This document shows positions 1 to 11,552 of a stretch of DNA of 64,000 bases, piece by piece. The translations under genes were made by a program, and so were the position numbers. Origin of the DNA: Salinispora mooreana (GTDB lineage Bacteria; Actinomycetota; Actinomycetes; Mycobacteriales; Micromonosporaceae); NCBI RefSeq assembly GCF_000379065.1, contig NZ_KB900614.1, positions 2,657,149 through 2,721,148 of the forward strand, read 5' to 3'. Numbering within the stretch: position 1 is the first letter of the stretch; each line of letters opens with the position of its first letter. Under the pieces are notes generated by a model that was not told where the DNA came from, ran no database searches, and worked only from the letters and a program-made list of their open reading frames with translations.

Positions 1-1298
1 CCGGTGATGCTGGTGCCGGAGACGCTCACCGTCCGGCCGTCCGGCAGGGCGCCCCGGATGGTGACCAGCAGCGCCTCCTCGGCCGTCTCGGGCCTGGTGA
101 CCAGCGACACCTCGACCCCTCGCTCGGCCGCCAGGTGCGGGGCGTTGACGTAGGTGACCTGCTCCTCCACCACCGAGCTGAACAGCCCCTTGGTCGCCGC
201 GAGCTTGAGCACCGAGACATCGTTGCTGACCACCTCGCCCCGCACGTCAACGGTCACGCTCGCGGCGATCCCGCCGGCCACCGCGGTGAAGGCCCGGCCG
301 AGCTTCTCGGCCAGCGGCAGCAGCGGCCGGACATCCTCGGCGACCACGCCGCCGGTCTGCACGTTCACCGCGTCCGGCACGAACTCACCCTGCAACGCCA
401 GCTTCACGCTGCGGGCCACGGCGAGGCCCGCCTTGTCTTGCGCCTCGTGCGTGGAGGCACCCAGGTGTGGGGTCGCCACCACGTTGTCGAAGGCGAACAG
501 CGGTGATGAGGTGCAGGGCTCCTTGGCGTACACGTCAACGCCGGCCCCGGCGACCCGCCCCTCGGCGATGGCATCCGCGAGGGCCTGCTCGTCCACGAGG
601 CCACCCCGGGCGGCGTTGATGATCCGCACCCCGGGCTTGACGATCGCCAGCTCCTTCTCCCCGATCAGACCCACCGTCTCCGACGTCTTCGGCAGGTGGA
701 TGGAGATGAAGTCGCTCTGGCGCAGCAGCTCATCCAGGCCGACGAGGCGGACGCCGAGCTGCGCCGCCCGCGCCGGCTGGATGTAGGGGTCGTAGGCGAT
801 CAGCCGAGTGCCGAACGCAGCGATCCGCTGCGCGAAGAGGACACCAATGCGCCCGAGGCCGACCACCCCGACGGTCTTGCCCTGTACCTCCACCCCGGTG
901 TACTTCGACCGCTTCCACTCGCCCACCTTCAGCGCCGCGCTGGCGCTGGCGGTGTTCCGCGCGACCGCGAGCAGGAGGGCGACGGCCTGCTCGGCCGCGG
1001 AGACGATGTTGGAGGTGGGGGCGTTGACGACCATGACGCCGCGGGTGGTGGCCGCCGGCACCTCGACGTTGTCCAGGCCGACACCCGCCCGGGCGACCAC
1101 CTTGAGTCGTGGTGCCGCGGCGATCGCCTCGGCGTCGATGTGGGTCGCACTGCGGACGATGACCGCGTCCGCCTCGGAGAGCGCCGAGAGTAGGGCCGGA
1201 CGGTCGGTGCCATCCACATGTCGGACGTCGAAGTCGTGGGCGAGCACCTCGATGGCGGCGGGGGCGAGTTCTTCGGCGATCAGTACGACAGGATTCAT
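1..1298 (-). CDS. serA: D-3-phosphoglycerate dehydrogenase, C-terminus beyond the window
   Basis: Oxidises 3-phosphoglycerate to 3-phosphohydroxypyruvate, the first step of serine synthesis, in the cytoplasm. The 432 residues present begin MNPVVLIAEELAPAAIEVL. They contain the Rossmann motif VGLGRIG, the catalytic Arg in NAARGGLVDE and the catalytic His in TPHLGAST, followed by most of the intervening ASB domain found in long actinobacterial SerA. Family members of this type are about 530 residues, so roughly 100 residues, including the C-terminal ACT domain, are cut off by the window edge. The ATG at 1298 is preceded by a GAGGA-type ribosome site. The gene follows ilvC on the same strand, but the 319-base gap suggests its own promoter. 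Confidence 0.95.
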   Translation of the reverse strand, partial: MNPVVLIAEELAPAAIEVLAHDFDVRHVDGTDRPALLSALSEADAVIVRSATHIDAEAIAAAPRLKVVARAGVGLDNVEVPAATTRGVMVVNAPTSNIVSAAEQAVALLLAVARNTASASAALKVGEWKRSKYTGVEVQGKTVGVVGLGRIGVLFAQRIAAFGTRLIAYDPYIQPARAAQLGVRLVGLDELLRQSDFISIHLPKTSETVGLIGEKELAIVKPGVRIINAARGGLVDEQALADAIAEGRVAGAGVDVYAKEPCTSSPLFAFDNVVATPHLGASTHEAQDKAGLAVARSVKLALQGEFVPDAVNVQTGGVVAEDVRPLLPLAEKLGRAFTAVAGGIAASVTVDVRGEVVSNDVSVLKLAATKGLFSSVVEEQVTYVNAPHLAAERGVEVSLVTRPETAEEALLVTIRGALPDGRTVSVSGTSIT

Positions 1299-1617
1299 TG
1301 GTCCTCGAAATGTCGTCTATAGCGGTCGGCCGGGCGGCGGAGGCAGCGCTGCACCCCGCTGGCGATCCGGCCATGGCCGTCAGGTGCCGGCTGCGCACCT
1401 AACAGGGATCGTAGGGGGACGACCGGGGCCGGCGCTCCGGCGATCAGGGTGAGTGCCCTCACAGCGACCGCCCGACCCGGCCGGGTACGCATCCGCCGTC
1501 AGTGCCGGAGCGCAACCGCCGGACACCCGTGACCCAACGCCGGGGAGGGAGAGCGTCAGGTCACGGGCGTCCGTGGTGCCCGGAAACCCTCGCCCAAGGG
1601 TGCCCGGAAGCCCCGAG
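1299..1617. other. Non-coding gap between serA and ilvC
   Basis: No convincing gene on either strand. On the minus strand, just after the ilvC stop, TTCCGGGCACC occurs twice as a short direct repeat (about 1575-1611). A small ACCCT/AGGGT hairpin between the copies could be a weak ilvC terminator. A TACGAT hexamer about 110 bases upstream of serA could be a -10 box, but no good -35 was found. Confidence 0.4.
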
Positions 1618-3206
<1,589 letters not shown>

Positions 3207-3267
3207 AGTGGCGCCTTCCTCGTCTGATTCTCCCGGCCCCGGCGGTGCCCGGTGTGGTTGGTCATGA

Positions 3268-5151
3268 CTACACCTCGTCCTCGTCGAAGACCGGCCGGAC
3301 ACCGCGGGCAAACATGATCTCGTCATTGCTGGTGCCGGCGGCGACCATCGGCCACACCATCGCGTCCTTGCCGACCACGAAGTCGATGACCACCGGGGCG
3401 TCGTTGATGGACATCGCGGCCTCGATTGTCTGGTCGACGTCCTCCGCTGTCTCACAGCGCAGTCCGACGCAACCGAGCGCCTCGGCGAGCTTGACGAAGT
3501 CCGGAATCCGATGTTTGTGGGTACCAAGATCCGTGTTGGAGTAACGCTCCCCGTAGAAGAGGGTCTGCCACTGCCGCACCATGCCGAGATTGCCGTTGTT
3601 GATCACAGCGATCTTGACCGGAATGCCCTCCAGCGCACAGGTCGCCAGCTCCTGGCTGGTCATCTGGAAGCAGCCGTCGCCGTCGATCCCCCAGACCACC
3701 GTCTCCGGCCGGCCAACCTTGGCACCCATCGCCGCCGGCACCGCGTACCCCATGGTGCCGAGGCCGCCGGAGTTCAACCAGGTACATGGCTTCTCGTAGG
3801 AGATGAACTGGGAAGCCCACATCTGGTGCTGGCCCACGCCCGCCACGTACACCGCCTCCGGACCGACGATCTCGCCGAGCCGGCTGAGCACGTACTGCGG
3901 GGAGAGCGTGCCGTCGGCCGGCTCGTCGTACCCCAGTGGGTAGCGCTTGCGCAGCTCCTGTAGCTGGGACCACCAGTCGTCGAGGTCGGGTCGGTGACCG
4001 GCCGACTGCTCGGTGGTGACCGCACCGACCAGTTCGTCGATGACATGCCGGGCATCCCCCACGATCGGCACGTCCGCATGCCGGTTCTTACCGATCTCGG
4101 CCGGGTCGATGTCGGCGTGCACCACGGACGCGTCGGGAGCGAAAGAGTCCAGCTTGCCGGTCACCCGGTCGTCGAACCTCGCCCCCAGCGCGATGATCAG
4201 ATCCGCCTTCTGCAGACCGTAGACCGCTGCGACCGTTCCATGCATGCCGGTCATGCCCAGGTGCTGTGGGTGTGAATCGGGGAACGCTCCGAGCGCCATC
4301 AGGGTGGTGACCACCGGAATCCCGGTCAGCTCGGCGAGCCGCCGCAGCCCGTCGGTCGCACCGGCCTTGAGCACCCCGCCGCCGACGTAGAGCACCGGCC
4401 GACGGGCAATGGCCATCAGCCGGGCCGCCTCCCGGATCTGCTTTCCGTGCGGGTGCAGCGTCGGCCGATAGCCGGGTAGGTCGAGCGTCGGCGGCCAGGC
4501 GAAGACGGTTGACGCCTGGAGAACATCCTTCGGGATGTCCACCAGAACCGGGCCGGGCCGGCCGGTCGCGGCGAGGTGGAACGCCTCGGCGAGCACCCGG
4601 GGCAGCTCCTCGGCGCTCTGGACCAGGAAGTTGTGCTTCGTGATCGGCAGCGTGATGCCCTGGATGTCCGCCTCCTGGAAGGCGTCCGTCCCGATCGACG
4701 GCCGGGCGACCTGGCCGGTGATCGCCACCAGCGGCACCGAGTCCATGTGCGCGTCGGCGATCGGCGTCACCAGGTTGGTCGCACCGGGCCCGGAGGTGGC
4801 GACACAGACGCCGACCCGCCCGGTCGCCTGCGCGTACCCGGTGGCCGCGTGTCCGGCGCCCTGTTCGTGCCGGACCAGGATGTGCCGGACCGTGGAGTCG
4901 TACAACGGGTCGTACGCCGGCAGGATCGACCCGCCGGGAATGCCGAAGATGACCTCGACGCCGAGCGCTTCGAGGGATCGCACGAGGGAGCCGGCACCGG
5001 AGACGTGGGCTGGGGCGGGGGCAGGGGTGCGTACCGCCGGGACGGTCGGGGTGGCCGCCCCGCGGGGCCGGTCAACGTCGCGGAGCGGCTCGGCGGCCGC
5101 GCGGGCCCGCCGGGCGGAGTTGGCGAGGGTCTCGGGTGTGGGTCTCGTCAT
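3268..5151 (-). CDS. ilvB: Acetolactate synthase large (catalytic) subunit
   Basis: Thiamine-diphosphate enzyme condensing two pyruvates, or pyruvate with 2-ketobutyrate, in the first common step of branched-chain amino acid synthesis. 627 residues. The catalytic Glu is in [17 protein letters not shown]. The TPP/Mg motif begins [15 protein letters not shown] and ends NNGNLGMV. An N-terminal extension of about 45 residues, rich in Ala and Pro, precedes the catalytic core and resembles other actinobacterial IlvB. It is first in ilvB-ilvN-ilvC. Between 5152 and 5340 lie a leader peptide, a pause hairpin and an intrinsic terminator, so expression is probably set by transcription attenuation responding to charged branched-chain tRNAs. 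Confidence 0.97.
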   Translation of the reverse strand: MTRPTPETLANSARRARAAAEPLRDVDRPRGAATPTVPAVRTPAPAPAHVSGAGSLVRSLEALGVEVIFGIPGGSILPAYDPLYDSTVRHILVRHEQGAGHAATGYAQATGRVGVCVATSGPGATNLVTPIADAHMDSVPLVAITGQVARPSIGTDAFQEADIQGITLPITKHNFLVQSAEELPRVLAEAFHLAATGRPGPVLVDIPKDVLQASTVFAWPPTLDLPGYRPTLHPHGKQIREAARLMAIARRPVLYVGGGVLKAGATDGLRRLAELTGIPVVTTLMALGAFPDSHPQHLGMTGMHGTVAAVYGLQKADLIIALGARFDDRVTGKLDSFAPDASVVHADIDPAEIGKNRHADVPIVGDARHVIDELVGAVTTEQSAGHRPDLDDWWSQLQELRKRYPLGYDEPADGTLSPQYVLSRLGEIVGPEAVYVAGVGQHQMWASQFISYEKPCTWLNSGGLGTMGYAVPAAMGAKVGRPETVVWGIDGDGCFQMTSQELATCALEGIPVKIAVINNGNLGMVRQWQTLFYGERYSNTDLGTHKHRIPDFVKLAEALGCVGLRCETAEDVDQTIEAAMSINDAPVVIDFVVGKDAMVWPMVAAGTSNDEIMFARGVRPVFDEDEV

Positions 5152-5233
5152 GGCGGTTCAGGCCTTCGGCTGGAGGGTGCGGTGAGTTCTGCGGTGGAAC
5201 GCCGGCGGAGTGCCCGGCGGATCTGACAGCAAC

Positions 5234-5263
5234 AAAAAAGCCCACGTGCGGGATGCACGGGGC
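5234..5263 (-). terminator. Intrinsic terminator in the ilvB leader (attenuator)
   Basis: On the minus strand GCCCCGTGC, loop ATCCC, then GCACGTGGGC form a nine-pair stem with one bulged T, followed directly by TTTTTTG. It lies 80-110 bases before the ilvB start and just after the leader peptide and pause hairpin, so it is an attenuator, not the end of an upstream gene. I could not identify a convincing antiterminator pairing. Confidence 0.8.
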
Positions 5264-5265
5264 CT

Positions 5266-5290
5266 GCGCACTCTCAGTGGGAGAGTGCGC
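5266..5290 (-). promoter_or_regulatory. Pause hairpin of the ilvB attenuator
   Basis: A perfect ten-base inverted repeat, GCGCACTCTC and GAGAGTGCGC, with a five-base loop. It begins one base after the stop codon of the leader peptide, the usual place for the ribosome-synchronising pause hairpin of an attenuator. Confidence 0.7.
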
Positions 5291-5338
5291 TCAGGTAAGT
5301 ACTCGCAGCGACCGGTACGACGACATGGGGACCAGCAT
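5291..5338 (-). CDS. ilvB leader peptide
   Basis: A 15-codon open frame on the minus strand reading MLVPMSSYRSLRVLT and ending TGA; an internal ATG could give an 11-residue form. Five of fifteen codons are Leu or Val (Leu-Val near the start; Leu, then Val-Leu, just before the stop). A hairpin and intrinsic terminator follow, then ilvB. This is the architecture of ribosome-mediated attenuation described for ilvB leaders in actinobacteria: lack of charged Leu or Val tRNA would stall the ribosome and favour readthrough. The ribosome site is weak and no promoter was assigned with confidence. Confidence 0.65.
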   Translation of the reverse strand: MLVPMSSYRSLRVLT

Positions 5339-5429
5339 GACGGATCTCAAGCAATGAGTCAACAAGTCCCACATTTTGGTTAACGGGTCTGTCGAATCTC
5401 CCGCCCAAGAAAACTGGCTCCGGCCCGGG

Positions 5430-7733
5430 CTACTCCGGCACCGGCTGCCCGGGCACGGGCAGGGGCGGCAGCCGCCGGGGCGGCGGCGGACCGGAGGCCA
5501 GCGCGGGCGGCGCCGACATGGCGACCGGCGGAGCGTGCGACGAGGTGGCGGCCTCCAACATCGCCTCCAGGTGCTCAGCCGGCACCCCCCAGCCGAGGAG
5601 GGCGCCCTGACCGAAGTGGCAGCCGGCGGCGACCACCTCGGCCAACTCGGTCGGCGTCGTCACACCCTCAGCGATAACCCCAAGACCCAACTGATGCCCC
5701 AGGCGCATGACGATGTCGACCATCGGGGCGAACGCCGGGCCGTCGGCGTCCACCGGACGAACCGGCTCATGCCCGGCGACGAGACTGTGGTCGATCTTGA
5801 GGATGTCGAGGGGAAGCCGACGAAGCTGGCCGAGGGAGGAGTAGCCGGCGCCGAAGTCGTCCAGCGCGATCCGAACCCCGGTACGGCGCAACGCGGTCAA
5901 CCTCCGGATCAGCTCGTCCAGGTCGGTGGCGACGGCGTGCTCGGTGACCTCCAGCACCAGGCGCTGCGGCGGAACCCGGTGTACGCGCAACGCGTCAGCG
6001 ACCTGCCCGACATAGGCCGGGGCGTGTAGCTCTCGAGGCGAGACATTGACCGACACCCATACATCGTGTCCGTCGGCGAGCCAACGGGAGAGCTGGTGGC
6101 AGGCCTGGTCCAGCACCCACGCCCCCAGCTTGGCGATCATGCCGCACTCCTCGGCGAGCGGAATGAACTCATCCGGGCGGACCGCGCCCAGCTTCGGATG
6201 CCGCCACCGGAGCAGGGCCTCGGCACCGACCGGGCGCACCGACGGCAGCGACGCCACCGGTTGGAACACCAGCCGCAGCTCGTCGCGTTCGATCGCCCCC
6301 CGCAGCTCGTGCTCCAGCGTGGCCCGCCGGCGCAACAGCTGGTCGTAGGCGACGTCGTACCGCTCGATCCGATTCTTGCCACGCTGCTTGGCGTAGCGCA
6401 GGGCCAGGTCGGCGTGGTGCAGCAGCAGCTCGACATCGGGTTGGCGGGCCCAACCGGCGATGCCGATGCTCGCCGAGAGGAAGACTGGCCCCTCGGGCAG
6501 TTCGTACGCGGCCCCCAGCGCCCCAAGGAGTCGCTCCCCCGCCTGGTCGATGGTGGCCGGCGGGCCGGGCAGCAGGACAGCGAACTCGTCCCCGCCGAGC
6601 CGGGCCGCCAGATCGCCGGAGCTGAGGGGGCCGCGCAGCCGCCGGCCCACCTCGGCCAGGACGGCGTCCCCGGCGTCGTGACCGCGCACATCGTTGACGT
6701 TCTTGAAGCCATCCAGGTCGAGCAGGAGCAGAACGCACGGGGTGCCCTGCTCCGCGCAGCGGTGCAGGGCCCGCAGCAGTCCCCGCCGGTTCGCCAGGCC
6801 GGTCAGGGCGTCGGTGTGTGCCAACTCCCGGAAGTGCGCCTCTCCCTCGACCAGCCGGCGCGCGTACCGGCGGACGTCGTGCAGGGTCAGGTACTGCCGG
6901 GCGACCAGGGCGAAGACCACGACGCTGGCAGCGGCCACGCCGCACGGGTCGAAGCGGCCATCCTGGAGGAAGTGGTACGCCGCCGCGCCCGCCATCACCA
7001 GGATCGGCAGGACGGCGTGCTCCCCCTCGCGCCGGGTCGGGTCGATGTCCGACTGGCAGGGACGATCGAACCCACGAAGCACCAGCGCCACGGTCAGGAG
7101 ACCGGCGACGCCCACCGTCGCGCCACCGAGCGCCAACCCCGCCTCGGCCCGGAGCAACCCGGTGGCGACGCCGAGCCCACCGACGGTCGTCGCGGCGGAA
7201 CCGGCGCCGAGCGCGGCGAGCCGGCGCCGCGGCGACGAGACCCGAAACACCACGACGGTGGCGAGGCCCACGATCAGCGCCGCGCTGGCGGTGGCGAGCA
7301 GGATCGGCGCACCGGCCTCCGGGGCGGATCCGAGCAGGCGGGTCGGCTCGGCGAGGAGCACCCAACCCACGAACCAGAGCGCGGTGGAGATGATCATCCC
7401 GTCCAGCAACAGCCGGGTGGCCACCCCGACGGTGGGGGCCATGCCGGGGAGGCGGAGCAGCCCGACCCCGAAGAGCAGCCCGCTGGTCGCGATGGCCAGG
7501 GCGACCATCTCGGCCCAGCCGACCGAAGGGACCGGCTCGGGCTGCCCGGCAGCCGTCAGCAGCACCGCCACGCCGGCCACGACCGCGATCAGACCGATGA
7601 CGGCGGCCACGGCGAGGAGGAGGAACGCTGCGGGCCGGCGCGCCAGCAGCGGGCCCACCGCCGGGATGGCAGCCGGCTTGCGGGTGAGCTCACCCCGCAC
7701 CGCGCTGCGAGACTGACCCGTGGGTAACAACAC
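5430..7733 (-). CDS. Membrane GGDEF-EAL protein (cyclic-di-GMP turnover)
   Basis: 767 residues. The first ~280 residues hold about seven hydrophobic segments, so the protein is anchored in the membrane. A GGDEF domain follows (about 305-465) with intact signature RLGGDEF at 378-384. An EAL domain (about 475-735) has EALLRW at 505, VSVNVSPREL and DDFGAGYSS, so both active sites look complete. The inhibitory RxxD site before GGDEF is absent (SSGD instead), which suggests synthesis is not product-inhibited. The C-terminus is Pro-rich. It lies between the ilv operon and ilvD with no obvious link to them and is divergent from ilvD. It could synthesise or degrade cyclic-di-GMP; sequence cannot say which dominates. 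Confidence 0.9.
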   Translation of the reverse strand: MLLPTGQSRSAVRGELTRKPAAIPAVGPLLARRPAAFLLLAVAAVIGLIAVVAGVAVLLTAAGQPEPVPSVGWAEMVALAIATSGLLFGVGLLRLPGMAPTVGVATRLLLDGMIISTALWFVGWVLLAEPTRLLGSAPEAGAPILLATASAALIVGLATVVVFRVSSPRRRLAALGAGSAATTVGGLGVATGLLRAEAGLALGGATVGVAGLLTVALVLRGFDRPCQSDIDPTRREGEHAVLPILVMAGAAAYHFLQDGRFDPCGVAAASVVVFALVARQYLTLHDVRRYARRLVEGEAHFRELAHTDALTGLANRRGLLRALHRCAEQGTPCVLLLLDLDGFKNVNDVRGHDAGDAVLAEVGRRLRGPLSSGDLAARLGGDEFAVLLPGPPATIDQAGERLLGALGAAYELPEGPVFLSASIGIAGWARQPDVELLLHHADLALRYAKQRGKNRIERYDVAYDQLLRRRATLEHELRGAIERDELRLVFQPVASLPSVRPVGAEALLRWRHPKLGAVRPDEFIPLAEECGMIAKLGAWVLDQACHQLSRWLADGHDVWVSVNVSPRELHAPAYVGQVADALRVHRVPPQRLVLEVTEHAVATDLDELIRRLTALRRTGVRIALDDFGAGYSSLGQLRRLPLDILKIDHSLVAGHEPVRPVDADGPAFAPMVDIVMRLGHQLGLGVIAEGVTTPTELAEVVAAGCHFGQGALLGWGVPAEHLEAMLEAATSSHAPPVAMSAPPALASGPPPPRRLPPLPVPGQPVPE

Positions 7734-7843
7734 AGCCCAACTCTGCCGGATGAACGCCCGGCACGGGGGGTGGGGTGTGCATCTGTTGGGACACGTCCTG
7801 CGCGGGCTCCGGTCGGCCCCGTGGGGATGCCAGACTGATACGC

Positions 7844-9691
7844 ATGCCTGAGCTGCGGTCGAGGACCTCCACCCACGGTCGGACGATGGCGGGCGCCCGA
7901 GCCCTGTGGCGCGCCACCGGGATGACCGACGACGACTTCGGCAAGCCGATCGTCGCCATCGCCAACAGTTTCACCCAGTTCGTTCCGGGGCATGTCCACC
8001 TCAAAGAGCTCGGTGGCCTGGTGGCCGAGGCGGTAGCCGAGGCCGGCGGGGTGGGTCGGGAGTTCAACACCATCGCCGTGGACGACGGCATCGCGATGGG
8101 CCACGGCGGCATGCTCTACTCGCTGCCCAGCCGGGAGCTGATCGCCGACGCCGTGGAGTACATGGTCAATGCCCACTGCGCCGACGCCCTGGTCTGCATC
8201 TCCAACTGCGACAAGATCACTCCTGGGATGCTGCTGGCCGCGCTGCGGCTGAACATCCCGACTGTCTTCGTCTCCGGCGGCCCGATGGAGGCCGGCAAGA
8301 CCGTCGCGATCGAGGGGGTCGTGCACTCGAAGATCGACCTGATTGACGCGATGATCGCTGCGTCCAACGAGGCGGTCACCGACGACCAGCTCAGCGAGAT
8401 CGAACGCTCGGCCTGCCCCACCTGCGGTTCCTGCTCCGGCATGTTCACCGCCAACTCGATGAACTGCCTCACCGAGGCGATCGGCCTGGCCCTGCCCGGC
8501 AACGGGTCAACGCTGGCGACCCACGCCGCCCGCCGGTCGCTCTTCGTCGAGGCCGGCCGCACCGTCGTCGAGATCGCCAAGCGCTGGTACGACGGGGACG
8601 ACGCCACGGTGCTGCCCCGCGCGGTCGCCAACCGCGCAGCCTTCGACAACGCGGTCGCCCTCGACGTGGCGATGGGCGGTTCGACGAACACCATCCTGCA
8701 CCTGCTCGCCGCCGCCCGCGAGGCCGAGCTGGACTTCGGGGTGGTGGACATCGACGCCATCTCCCGGCGGGTGCCCTGCCTGGCGAAGGTCGCACCGAAC
8801 TCCCCCCACTACCACATGGAGGACGTCCACCGCGCCGGCGGCATCCCGGCCATCCTCGGTGAGCTGGACCGGGCCGGCCTGCTCAACCGGGAGGTCCACG
8901 CGGTGCACTCCCCTTCGCTGGAGCGCTGGCTCGCCGACTGGGACGTTCGTGGCGGCACCGCGACGCCGGAGGCGGTCGAGTTGTTCCACGCTGCACCCGG
9001 CGGGGTCCGCACCGTCGAGCCGTTCTCCACCACCAACCGCTGGTCCACACTGGATACCGATGCGGCCGGCGGCTGTGTTCGAGACCGGGCCCACGCGTAC
9101 ACCGTGGACGGGGGACTGGCCATCCTGCACGGCAACCTGGCGCCGGAGGGCTGTGTGGTGAAGACCGCCGGGGTACCCGAGCAGTGCCTGACCTTCCGCG
9201 GCCCGGCCAGGGTCTACGAGTCCCAGGACGACGCGGTCGCCGCCATCCTGGCCAAGGAGGTGGTCGCGGGAGACGTGGTGGTGATCCGCTACGAGGGCCC
9301 CCGGGGCGGGCCCGGGATGCAGGAGATGCTCTACCCCACCTCGTTTCTCAAGGGCCGGGGGCTGGGGCGGACCTGCGCGCTACTCACCGACGGCCGGTTC
9401 TCCGGCGGCACCTCCGGGTTGTCGATCGGACACGTCTCACCGGAGGCGGCCGCCGGGGGGCTGATCGCCCTGGTCGAACCGGGCGACGAGATCGTCATCG
9501 ACATCCCGAGCCGGGCCATCGAGTTGGCCGTACCGGCCGAGGTGTTGGATGCCCGCCGAGTCGCACAGGAGAAGCGAGACCGGCCGTACACGCCCGCGGA
9601 GCGGCAGCGCCCCGTCTCCGCCGCGCTGCGCGCGTACGCCGCCATGACCACCTCGGCCAGCGACGGCGCCTACCGCCGCGTCCCCGACTGA
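7844..9691 (+). CDS. ilvD: Dihydroxy-acid dehydratase
   Basis: Dehydrates the dihydroxy acids made by IlvC to the 2-keto acids of valine and isoleucine synthesis; an iron-sulfur enzyme. 615 residues, the usual length. Cluster-binding cysteines are visible in [12 protein letters not shown] (near residue 123) and [18 protein letters not shown] (near residue 191). The ATG of [19 protein letters not shown] was chosen because homologues start there; an upstream in-frame ATG adds 23 unconserved residues. It stands apart from ilvBNC on the opposite strand, as a single gene divergent from the GGDEF-EAL gene, so it needs its own promoter in the ~110-base gap. Confidence 0.96.
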   Translation: MPELRSRTSTHGRTMAGARALWRATGMTDDDFGKPIVAIANSFTQFVPGHVHLKELGGLVAEAVAEAGGVGREFNTIAVDDGIAMGHGGMLYSLPSRELIADAVEYMVNAHCADALVCISNCDKITPGMLLAALRLNIPTVFVSGGPMEAGKTVAIEGVVHSKIDLIDAMIAASNEAVTDDQLSEIERSACPTCGSCSGMFTANSMNCLTEAIGLALPGNGSTLATHAARRSLFVEAGRTVVEIAKRWYDGDDATVLPRAVANRAAFDNAVALDVAMGGSTNTILHLLAAAREAELDFGVVDIDAISRRVPCLAKVAPNSPHYHMEDVHRAGGIPAILGELDRAGLLNREVHAVHSPSLERWLADWDVRGGTATPEAVELFHAAPGGVRTVEPFSTTNRWSTLDTDAAGGCVRDRAHAYTVDGGLAILHGNLAPEGCVVKTAGVPEQCLTFRGPARVYESQDDAVAAILAKEVVAGDVVVIRYEGPRGGPGMQEMLYPTSFLKGRGLGRTCALLTDGRFSGGTSGLSIGHVSPEAAAGGLIALVEPGDEIVIDIPSRAIELAVPAEVLDARRVAQEKRDRPYTPAERQRPVSAALRAYAAMTTSASDGAYRRVPD

Positions 9692-9810
9692 ACGGACGGC
9701 GCCCGGTCACGCTGCGACCCCAAGGACGCGGACCGCAGACCGCCTCCATCGACCACACCTGGTGGGGACAGGCCACGAGTCTCGAGGCCCCAGCGACACC
9801 TGACCACCGA

Positions 9811-9901
9811 TGTCCGATTTAGTGATATTCTTCGTATTCGTATTCTTCTGGGGTTTGTGTCGGTTTAGCGTGCGGGTGGCTGCTACCGCCTGCTCGGTAG
9901 C
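9811..9901 (+). promoter_or_regulatory. AT-rich repeat-bearing region before the beta-helix gene
   Basis: An unusually AT-rich island in a GC-rich gap. It contains two near-identical copies of TGTCCGATTTAGTG / TGTCGGTTTAGCG (9811-9824 and 9858-9870). Between them is a run of three TATTC-type units (about 9826-9848). A seven-pair hairpin, GCTACCG/CGGTAGC, follows at 9882-9901. Probably the promoter or regulator-binding region of the gene starting at 9980; the regulator is unknown. Confidence 0.4.
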
Positions 9902-9979
9902 CGAGGACGACACCACCCCGGTCTGCCCCCGGGGCTGGTGCCTCCTCGCCACGCACGGGGGAAGGACACCGACACCGCG

Positions 9980-11407
9980 ATGAACCAGCAGGACCACACC
10001 CACGGACCCGAACCGGACCGCCCCGGCGGACACCGGACGAGGTCACCGCGGCGCTGGTGGGCCGTCGGGCTCGCCGGCGTGACCGGCCTCGCCCTCACCA
10101 CCGTCGGCATCGCCGCCACCCCGGCCGCCGACGCCATCGGACGCGCCCTGACCACCGACAACCGCACCGACACACCCCACCAACCCAACGCCGACAACCG
10201 CGACAAGCACGGCGACAGCCAGGGCAACCACGACGACAAGGGCAAGGGCAACGGCAAGAGCGAGGGCAACGGCAAGGGCAAGAAGGAGAAGAAGCCACCG
10301 GGCACCCCCGTGCCCTGCGACACCGACGCGCTCATCGCCGCCATCACCCTCGCCAACGCCCGCGGCGGCGCCACCCTCAACCTCGCCAGCAAGTGCACCT
10401 ACCTGCTCACCGCCGACATCGCCGGCGCCGGACTGCCCGCCATCACCACCCCCATCACCCTCAACGGCCACACACACACCACCATCGAACGCGCCGCCGC
10501 CGTTGACGAGTTCCGCATCCTCACCGTCAACACCGGCGGCGACCTCACCCTCAACAAACTGAAAATCACCGGCGGACAGACCACCGACAACGGCGGCGGC
10601 ATCCTCGTCGACCCCGGCGGCACCCTCACCACCAACCACAGCACCATCACCCGCAACATCGCCGACGGCGCAGGAGGCGGCATCGCCAACAACGGCACCA
10701 CGACCGTCAAACACTCCACCGTCAGCCGCAACACCGCCGGCACTTCCGGCGGCGGCATCGTCAATGCCAATGGCCTCCTCACCGTCACCACATCTCAGGT
10801 AAAGGCCAACACCGCCGACATAGCCGGCGGCATAGCAAGCCTCGGCAGCGCTGGCACGGTGCACATGACGAAGAGCGTCATCGCCGACAACCAGGCACAG
10901 AATGCGGCCGGCGGCTTGCTGATCAGCCAAGGTGTCAACACGATCTCCGACACCACAATCACCGGAAACACTGCGCTCCAGTACGGCGGACTGCTCGTCA
11001 GCGGGCAACTCACCCTGCGAAAGGTCGAGATCACCAAGAACACCGCGTCGGCGGGGATCGGAGGTGGGCTAGTCACCGACTCCGGCGCCACTGTGGTCAT
11101 CGAGAAGAGCCTCATCAAGGGCAACGCCGCCGCCATGAACTCCGGCGGCGGCATCTACAACACGGGCCAACTGGTGCTGCGGGACAGCAAGGTTGTCGAC
11201 AACCAGGCCACCCTGGGGGGCGGCATCTACAACATCGACGGCGTCACCACCCTCTTCAACACCCAGGTGGTGAAGAACCTCGCCACCACCGATGGCGGCG
11301 GCATCTTCAACGACAACGGCACGGTGAACCTGAACACCGCCACCGGCACCGTCGTCATCAAGAATCGGCCCAACAACTGCGTTGATGTTCCCGGCTGCCC
11401 GGCCTGA
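9980..11407 (+). CDS. Exported right-handed beta-helix repeat protein
   Basis: 475 residues. A basic stretch (RSPRRWW) and a hydrophobic segment at about 26-45 look like a signal peptide or anchor ending near ATPAADA. A highly charged Lys/Gly/Asn linker (about 75-105) follows. The rest is about twelve copies of a ~24-residue unit with the pattern N-T-A-x-x-x-GGGI-x-N-x-G-x-LT, typical of right-handed parallel beta-helix proteins. Cys residues at both ends of the helix could form disulfides. No catalytic site was recognised. Such proteins act as adhesins, polysaccharide lyases or surface structures; none can be chosen here. A strong hairpin terminator follows. The ATG has a GAAGGA site about 13 bases upstream, so the start is less certain. 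Confidence 0.75.
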   Translation: MNQQDHTHGPEPDRPGGHRTRSPRRWWAVGLAGVTGLALTTVGIAATPAADAIGRALTTDNRTDTPHQPNADNRDKHGDSQGNHDDKGKGNGKSEGNGKGKKEKKPPGTPVPCDTDALIAAITLANARGGATLNLASKCTYLLTADIAGAGLPAITTPITLNGHTHTTIERAAAVDEFRILTVNTGGDLTLNKLKITGGQTTDNGGGILVDPGGTLTTNHSTITRNIADGAGGGIANNGTTTVKHSTVSRNTAGTSGGGIVNANGLLTVTTSQVKANTADIAGGIASLGSAGTVHMTKSVIADNQAQNAAGGLLISQGVNTISDTTITGNTALQYGGLLVSGQLTLRKVEITKNTASAGIGGGLVTDSGATVVIEKSLIKGNAAAMNSGGGIYNTGQLVLRDSKVVDNQATLGGGIYNIDGVTTLFNTQVVKNLATTDGGGIFNDNGTVNLNTATGTVVIKNRPNNCVDVPGCPA

Positions 11408-11430
11408 CCCGGCACTCTGAGTAATTGGCG

Positions 11431-11468
11431 GGGTTTCGCCCCGCGCCGACGGGCGCGGGGCGAAACCC
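11431..11468 (+). terminator. Strong hairpin terminator
   Basis: A perfect 17-base inverted repeat (arms 11431-11447 and 11452-11468) with a GACG loop, 24 bases after the beta-helix stop. There is no T-run, which is common for terminators in high-GC actinomycetes. Confidence 0.75.
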
Positions 11469-11552
11469 TTCGGCCGTGCCTCCGGGCGCCGCAGCCACCA
11501 CCTGCGGTGCCCCGTCCCGACACCGCTTCCGCGCAGATGGGATTATCAGCGG

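Noticed and set aside
9881-9960. Possible riboswitch (cyclic-di-GMP or cyclic-di-AMP type) before the beta-helix gene
   Set aside because: Only a single seven-pair hairpin is visible; the conserved GEMM or ydaO core sequences are missing.
10043-11008. Glycine-rich minus-strand frame resembling a PE-PGRS or elastin-like protein
   Set aside because: It is the mirror of the Gly/Asn/Thr-rich beta-helix repeats on the plus strand, which also have a signal peptide and terminator.
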